In this document: in pieces, positions 60,195 through 64,000 of the stretch
Layout of the letters: each line of letters opens with the position of its first letter
Position numbering within the stretch: position 1 is the first letter of the stretch
From: Erinaceus europaeus
Lineage: Eukaryota; Chordata; Mammalia; Eulipotyphla; Erinaceidae
DNA length: 64,000 bases
Assembly: GCF_950295315.1 (NCBI RefSeq)
Contig: NC_080164.1
Span: 55,151,451 to 55,215,450, forward strand
Direction: 5' to 3'
Program-made: the position numbers and the translations under genes
Notes under the pieces: model-generated
What the model saw: only the letters and a program-made list of their open reading frames with translations
The model's database searches: none
Told to the model about the DNA's origin: nothing

Positions 60195-60487
60195 GTAAAA
60201 GGGAATTTTTAAAAATCGTGAATAAGTTAACATTTTATTTTTTATGTTCTTACTGACTAAAGGTAGTGGATTCATCATTTAGTGCATCATTGTCACCCTA
60301 ATCCCCCCATAACTAGTCTTCATATTCTAAAGACTTTTAATATAGGGTTCATATTTTATTTGTTTCTGCATTTTTAGCATTCTGTCTAGACTCCATTCTC
60401 TAGTAATAGAGGAATAATACTCTCTTCTTGACTGAGGGACGACAATGCTGTTTTTATTTTATTTTATGATCTATTTTTTTAAAATAT

Positions 60488-60737
60488 TAATTTTTTTAAA
60501 ATTTTCCCTTTTGTTGCTCTTTCTTTGTTGTTGTTGTAGTTATTGTTGTCATCATTGTTAGATAGGACAGAAAGAAATGGAGAGAGGAGGGGAAGACGGT
60601 GAGAGATAGACACCTGCAGACCTGCTTCACCGCCTGTGAAGCGACTCCCCTGCAGGTGGGGAGGCAGGGGCTCGAACCGGGATCCTTATGCCGGTCCCTG
60701 TGCTTCGCACCACATGCGCTTAGCTACCGCCCAACTC
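60488..60737 (-). mobile_element. SINE-A
   Basis: TTTTCCCTTTTGTTGCTC, GGGCTCGAACCGGGATCC. A few head bases are missing before GCTACCGCCCAACTCCC. Confidence 0.85.
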
Positions 60738-60741
60738 CCAA

Positions 60742-60812
60742 TTTAACTATTTTTAAAATTTTTATTTATTGGATAGAGGCAGAGAAGTTAAGATTGAAGG
60801 GGGAGATAGGGA

Positions 60813-60893
<81 letters not shown>

Positions 60894-61015
60894 CAGATGT
60901 CCCGCTGTCCCGCTTTACCTCTTGTGAAACTACCCCCATGCAGGTGGGGACTATGGGTTTATATTGGCATCCTTGAGTATTGTAGAATTTGTGGTGTGAT
61001 CAACCAAGTGTGCCT
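60742..61015 (-). mobile_element. SINE-C with an internal (CA)n
   Basis: TTTATTGGATAGAGGCAG, then (AC)n at about 60815-60892, then CATGCAGGTGGGGAC. The repeat replaces the usual GAGACAGAGACACC segment. Confidence 0.85.
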
Positions 61016-61016
61016 C

Positions 61017-61130
61017 AAAAGATTTATTTATGGGGGCCAGGCTGGGAAGAATGAAAGCATCCTTCTGGCAAATACAACTGCAGGGAACGAACTTAGGAAT
61101 TGATGTCCCGCACCTTGTCAACTCTTGTCA
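61017..61130 (-). mobile_element. Degenerate SINE-B
   Basis: AAAAGATTTATTTATG and GGAACGAACTTAGGAATTG. Confidence 0.5.
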
Positions 61131-61177
61131 CATAGACCCGTGACTATTTTATTTTAAAACCACGTTTGAATATTGTC

Positions 61178-61233
<56 letters not shown>
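61178..61233 (+). repeat. (TA)n(GA)n microsatellite
   Basis: About 12 TA then about 15 GA units. Confidence 0.95.
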
Positions 61234-61236
<3 letters not shown>

Positions 61237-61344
61237 CTTAATTGAGATAAATGAAGTCAAGCATTTTGATATTGGCTTGTTCTATTTAGTTTTTTTTTTT
61301 TTTCTTCTGTCTTGAATTCAGTAGTACATAAAGAATTACAATAG

Positions 61345-61495
61345 GTAGTCTGCGAGGTGGTGCAGTGGATAAAGCAATAGCCTCTCAAGCATGAGATCAT
61401 GAGTTCAACTGCCAGCAGCATGTGTACCAGAGTGATAATCTGGTTCTTTTTCTTTCTCCTCCTGTCTTTCTCACCAATAAAGAAAGAAAATCTTT
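61345..61495 (+). mobile_element. SINE-B
   Basis: GAGGTGGTGCAGTGGATAAAGC head, CAAGCATGAGATCATGAG. Confidence 0.85.
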
Positions 61496-61684
61496 TATTA
61501 AAAAAAAAATTAGTATTTTTTTTCTTCTAATTTGAATCTTGTCATATGTGCTCATCGAGGCTATAAGGGACACTGCAAGTTTAACTTTTCATTTCTATTC
61601 TGTTGGGAAACTTCGGATTTTCCTTGTCTTGCACTGCTATTACAGTGTTTTTGATTTAGTGAAAACATACTTTTGGTGTATATG

Positions 61685-61820
61685 GGGCAGAGGGTAGATA
61701 GCATAATGGTTATGCAAAGAGACTCTTGTGCCTGAAGCTTCAAAGTCCCAGGTTCAATCCCCCGCACCACCATAAGCCAGAGCTGAGTAGTGCTCTGGTA
61801 AAAAAAGAAAAAAAAAAAAA
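61685..61820 (+). mobile_element. SINE-D, young
   Basis: Perfect 16-bp target duplication ACTTTTGGTGTATATG (61669-61684 and 61821-61836). Confidence 0.94.
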
Positions 61821-62043
61821 ACTTTTGGTGTATATGTTGAATATTCATTTGTTATTAAAATATTTTCAGTTTTCATCTGTCTGGACCCGACTTAAATGTC
61901 TAATTTTCTTCAATATTTAAATTATTCAAAATAATAACTTAAATGACATAGAAAATGTGTCACATTTTACTATGTATTTGGTCTTTTAAAAAACTGTAAT
62001 TAGAAGATTCACTTATACATGTAGGTGTAAGAAAGTGCTTTTA

Positions 62044-62590
62044 GGGACCATGCTGTGGCATATTTGGTAGAGAGCACTCATTACCTACCATGTGCAAGAA
62101 TCTAGGTTCAAGTCCCTGGTCCCCACCTTCAAGGATGAAACTTCATGAGTGATTAAGCGGTGCTTCAGGTGTTTCTTTCTCTTTCCCTCCGTGTTTCCCT
62201 CTCCCATTTCATTTTGTCTGTCTTATCAAATATCTGGTGCCCCTGAGTTTACAGGTTATGGCCCCAGAGATACCCTGCCTTCCTCCGACTCTGTACTCTG
62301 ATGTGTAACTACCAAAATGGCACCCACCTGACCTGTGGCTTAGTAAGTTTCTGAAGAAATCCTGGCTGTATTTTGTTGAGTTTTCAGGTGATTTTTCTCA
62401 TTGCTTTAACTAGTTGATCAGGGGAGTGACCTGTAGCAGTTGCTCCTCCAGAACCAGGTCTTTCTGTCCTATCAAATTAAAAGGGGGGAAAAAAAGGGTG
62501 GGGAAAAAAGGGAAACATGGCCACTGGTAGATTTATTATGCAGACACCGAGCCCCAGCAGTGATTGGTGGCAAATAAATACCAAAGCATA
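62044..62590 (+). mobile_element. SINE-C with terminal module, split by an L1 5' fragment
   Basis: Head CATGCTGTGGCATATTTGG. The left part ends at 62231; the right part (from about 62478) carries CACCGAGCCCCAGCAG. Confidence 0.75.
62232..62463 (-). mobile_element. L1 5'-UTR-only fragment inserted in a SINE-C
   Basis: Diverged match to the old L1 5' UTR at about 33820-34400 (TTTTCAGGTGATTTTTCTC, AGTTGATCAGGGGAG). It splits a SINE-C. CTGTCTTATCAAAT at 62218 and CTGTCCTATCAAAT at 62464 flank it like a target duplication. Confidence 0.6.
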
Positions 62591-62631
62591 TATAGACTTC
62601 TGTTAATGGGTCGTTTGCTTCATTGGCATAT

Positions 62632-62705
62632 ACTTTTTTTTTTTTCTCTTCAGAGTATTGCTCTGTTGGTGCTGGGGACTGGGACTTTGAAACCTCAGGC
62701 CTTGG
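62632..62705 (-). mobile_element. Short SINE-D-like fragment
   Basis: AGTATTGCTCTGTTGGTGCTGG ... AACCTCAGGC. GGCATATACT / GGCATATATT flank it. Confidence 0.55.
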
Positions 62706-62726
62706 CATATATTCTTTTAAAAAAAA

Positions 62727-62985
62727 ATACAGCGCAGCAGCTTAAGTGCAAGTGGCACAAAGCACAAGGACCAGCATAAGGATACCGGTTTGAACCTCCA
62801 GCTCCCCACCTGCAGGGGAGTCCCTTCATAGGCGGTGAAGCAGGTCTGCAGGTGTCTGTCTTTCTCCTTATCTGTCTTCCCCTCTTCTCTCCATTTCTCT
62901 GTCCTATCTAACAATGACGACATCAATAATAAGAATAATAACTACAACAATAAAACAACAAGCGCAATAAAAGAATAAAAAAATA
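62727..62985 (+). mobile_element. SINE-A
   Basis: AGCGCAGCAGCTTAAGTGC head, GGTGAAGCAGGTCTGCAGG core. Confidence 0.85.
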
Positions 62986-63096
62986 GCAGCTGCAAAAAAT
63001 ATATTAGATGGTTGATATTTCGTTATTCATATAGGTATAACAGCTTGTTGAGATTTAATTACTTTTTAAAATTGTGAAGCCACTGATCAGTTTTAT

Positions 63097-63573
63097 GTTT
63101 TTTTTTTAAAGATTTACTTATTTATTGGACAAAGGGGGCAATTATCAGAGCATCATTCAGGTGCACATGAGGCCAGGGATGAAACTTAAGTCGGGCGGTA
63201 GCGCAATGGGTTAAGCGCAGGTGGTGCAAAGCAAAAGGACCGATGTAAGGATCCGGGTTTGAGCCCCCGGCTCCCTGCCTGCAGGGGAGTCCCTTCACAG
63301 GTGGTGAAGCAGGTCTGCAGGTGTCTGTCTTTCTCTCCCCCTCTCTGTCTTCCCCTCCTCTCTCCAATTCTCTCTGTCCTATCCAACAACGACGACATCA
63401 ACAACAATAACAAATACAACAATAAAAAGCAACAAGGGCAACAAAAGGGAATAAATAAATAAATATTTTTTTAAAAAAGAAAAACTTAGAACCTCATGTT
63501 TGAATTCAAACCTGTTCCTTGCACATGGTAATATGTCTACTCTCTATTACTGGGTGAGCCATTTCCTGGCCCC
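63097..63573 (-). mobile_element. SINE-C-like element split by a SINE-A
   Basis: Left part AAGATTTACTTATTTATTGG ... GATGAAACTTA. Right part from about 63480 to GTGAGCCATTTCCTGGCCCC. Confidence 0.65.
63191..63476 (+). mobile_element. SINE-A, near consensus
   Basis: GTCGGGCGGTAGCGCAATGG head. Flanked by AAACTTA. Confidence 0.88.
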
Positions 63574-63689
63574 CTCTATTACGGCATTTATACTTATAAA
63601 AACTTTGATCAACTTAATGCTGATGTGTAATTGTTCATACTTTAATTTTTAGGGAAAAACCTCTGCTAATGTTTCTTAAAATTTGGCAA

Positions 63690-64000
63690 AGTTTTTTTTT
63701 TTTTTTTTGCCTCCAGGGTTGTTGCTGCAGCTTGGTGCCTGCACTACAAATCCACTGCTCCTGGAGGCCTTTTTGTGTGCCGCCCCCCCCCCCCGTTCTT
63801 TCTCCCCCCCCCCTTTTTTTTTTTTTTTACCTCCAGGGTTATTGCTGTGGCTTGGTGCCTGCACTACAGATCCCCTCCTCCTGGAGGCCATCCTCCCCCC
63901 CCTTTGTTTTTTTGCTGTTGTCCTTATTGTTTTTGTTGTTGTTGTTGGACAGGACAGAGAAATTGAGGGGAAGGGAAGATGGGGTGAGAAAGGCACCTGC
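63690..64000 (-). mobile_element. SINE-A with its terminal module doubled, cut by the window end
   Basis: The terminal module (CCTCCAGGGTT ... CTGGAGGCC) occurs at 63712-63770 and 63831-63889, separated by C-runs and T-runs. The body follows and is cut at 64000. Confidence 0.8.

Noticed and set aside
63780..63835. C-runs and T-runs near the right edge as a structural signal
   Set aside because: Most likely slippage, or a sequencing or assembly artefact, between duplicated SINE terminal modules.
1..64000. CRISPR-like direct repeats
   Set aside because: The recurring blocks are dispersed SINEs with target duplications and both orientations in a mammalian intron.

Overview
This is a vertebrate nuclear (mammalian) intronic landscape holding part of one protein-coding gene. 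Fifteen short exons on the + strand, each bounded by AG/GT splice sites and joining in phase, encode about 739 consecutive residues that I recognise as the N-terminal third of USP34, the giant ubiquitin-specific protease. USP34 enters the window mid-intron (first exon here at 11044) and leaves mid-intron (last exon here at 60194). The catalytic C19 domain lies further 3' and is not in this window. The first coding exons and the promoter lie upstream. No other cellular gene, RNA gene or CpG island was seen.

Almost everything else is retrotransposon. Several tRNA-headed SINE families recur dozens of times. For this annotation I call them: SINE-A (head with GGTTAAGCGC, B-box-like GGTTCGAGCCCC, core GGTGAAGCAGGTCTGCAGG, CAACAAAAGGG tail, sometimes a terminal module ending CTGGAGGC); SINE-B (GTGGATAAAGCACTGGAC ... 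AAGCATGAGGTCCTGAG, about 145 bp); SINE-C (CACCTGGTTAAGTGCACAC head, GGGGGAAAGCTTCACAAG core, pyrimidine-rich body); SINE-D (GATAGCATAATGGTTATGC ... CCAGAGCTGAGCAGTGC, about 130 bp); SINE-E (an old degenerate family). From memory this SINE set fits a hedgehog (Erinaceidae); that species call is inference.

Layout: 1-11043, USP34 intron packed with SINEs, an old L1-related block (3960-5100) and a + strand L1 3' end (8230-8730). 11044-11371, two exons. 11372-30142, long introns around one 68-bp exon, containing a full-length antisense L1 ('L1-A', 22287-28528). 30143-44018, the exon-dense part (nine exons), ending in a 638-bp exon with a 21-residue histidine run. 44019-56218, a 12-kb intron built from nested L1s, including a second full-length antisense copy ('L1-B', about 48716-55028). 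56219-60194, three more exons. 60195-64000, SINE-rich intron cut by the window end.

The clearest points for follow-up are: an unusually long pure-CAC histidine tract in USP34; a 36-nt frame-neutral microexon; two independently inserted full-length L1s that share the same ORF1 frameshift; a young L1 3' UTR that looks like two L1 3' UTRs fused in tandem; antisense SINE-A copies that carry a ready-made acceptor/donor pair; and L1 5'-UTR-only fragments, one with flanking target duplications. I found no operon-like, CRISPR-like or otherwise new enzymatic system.
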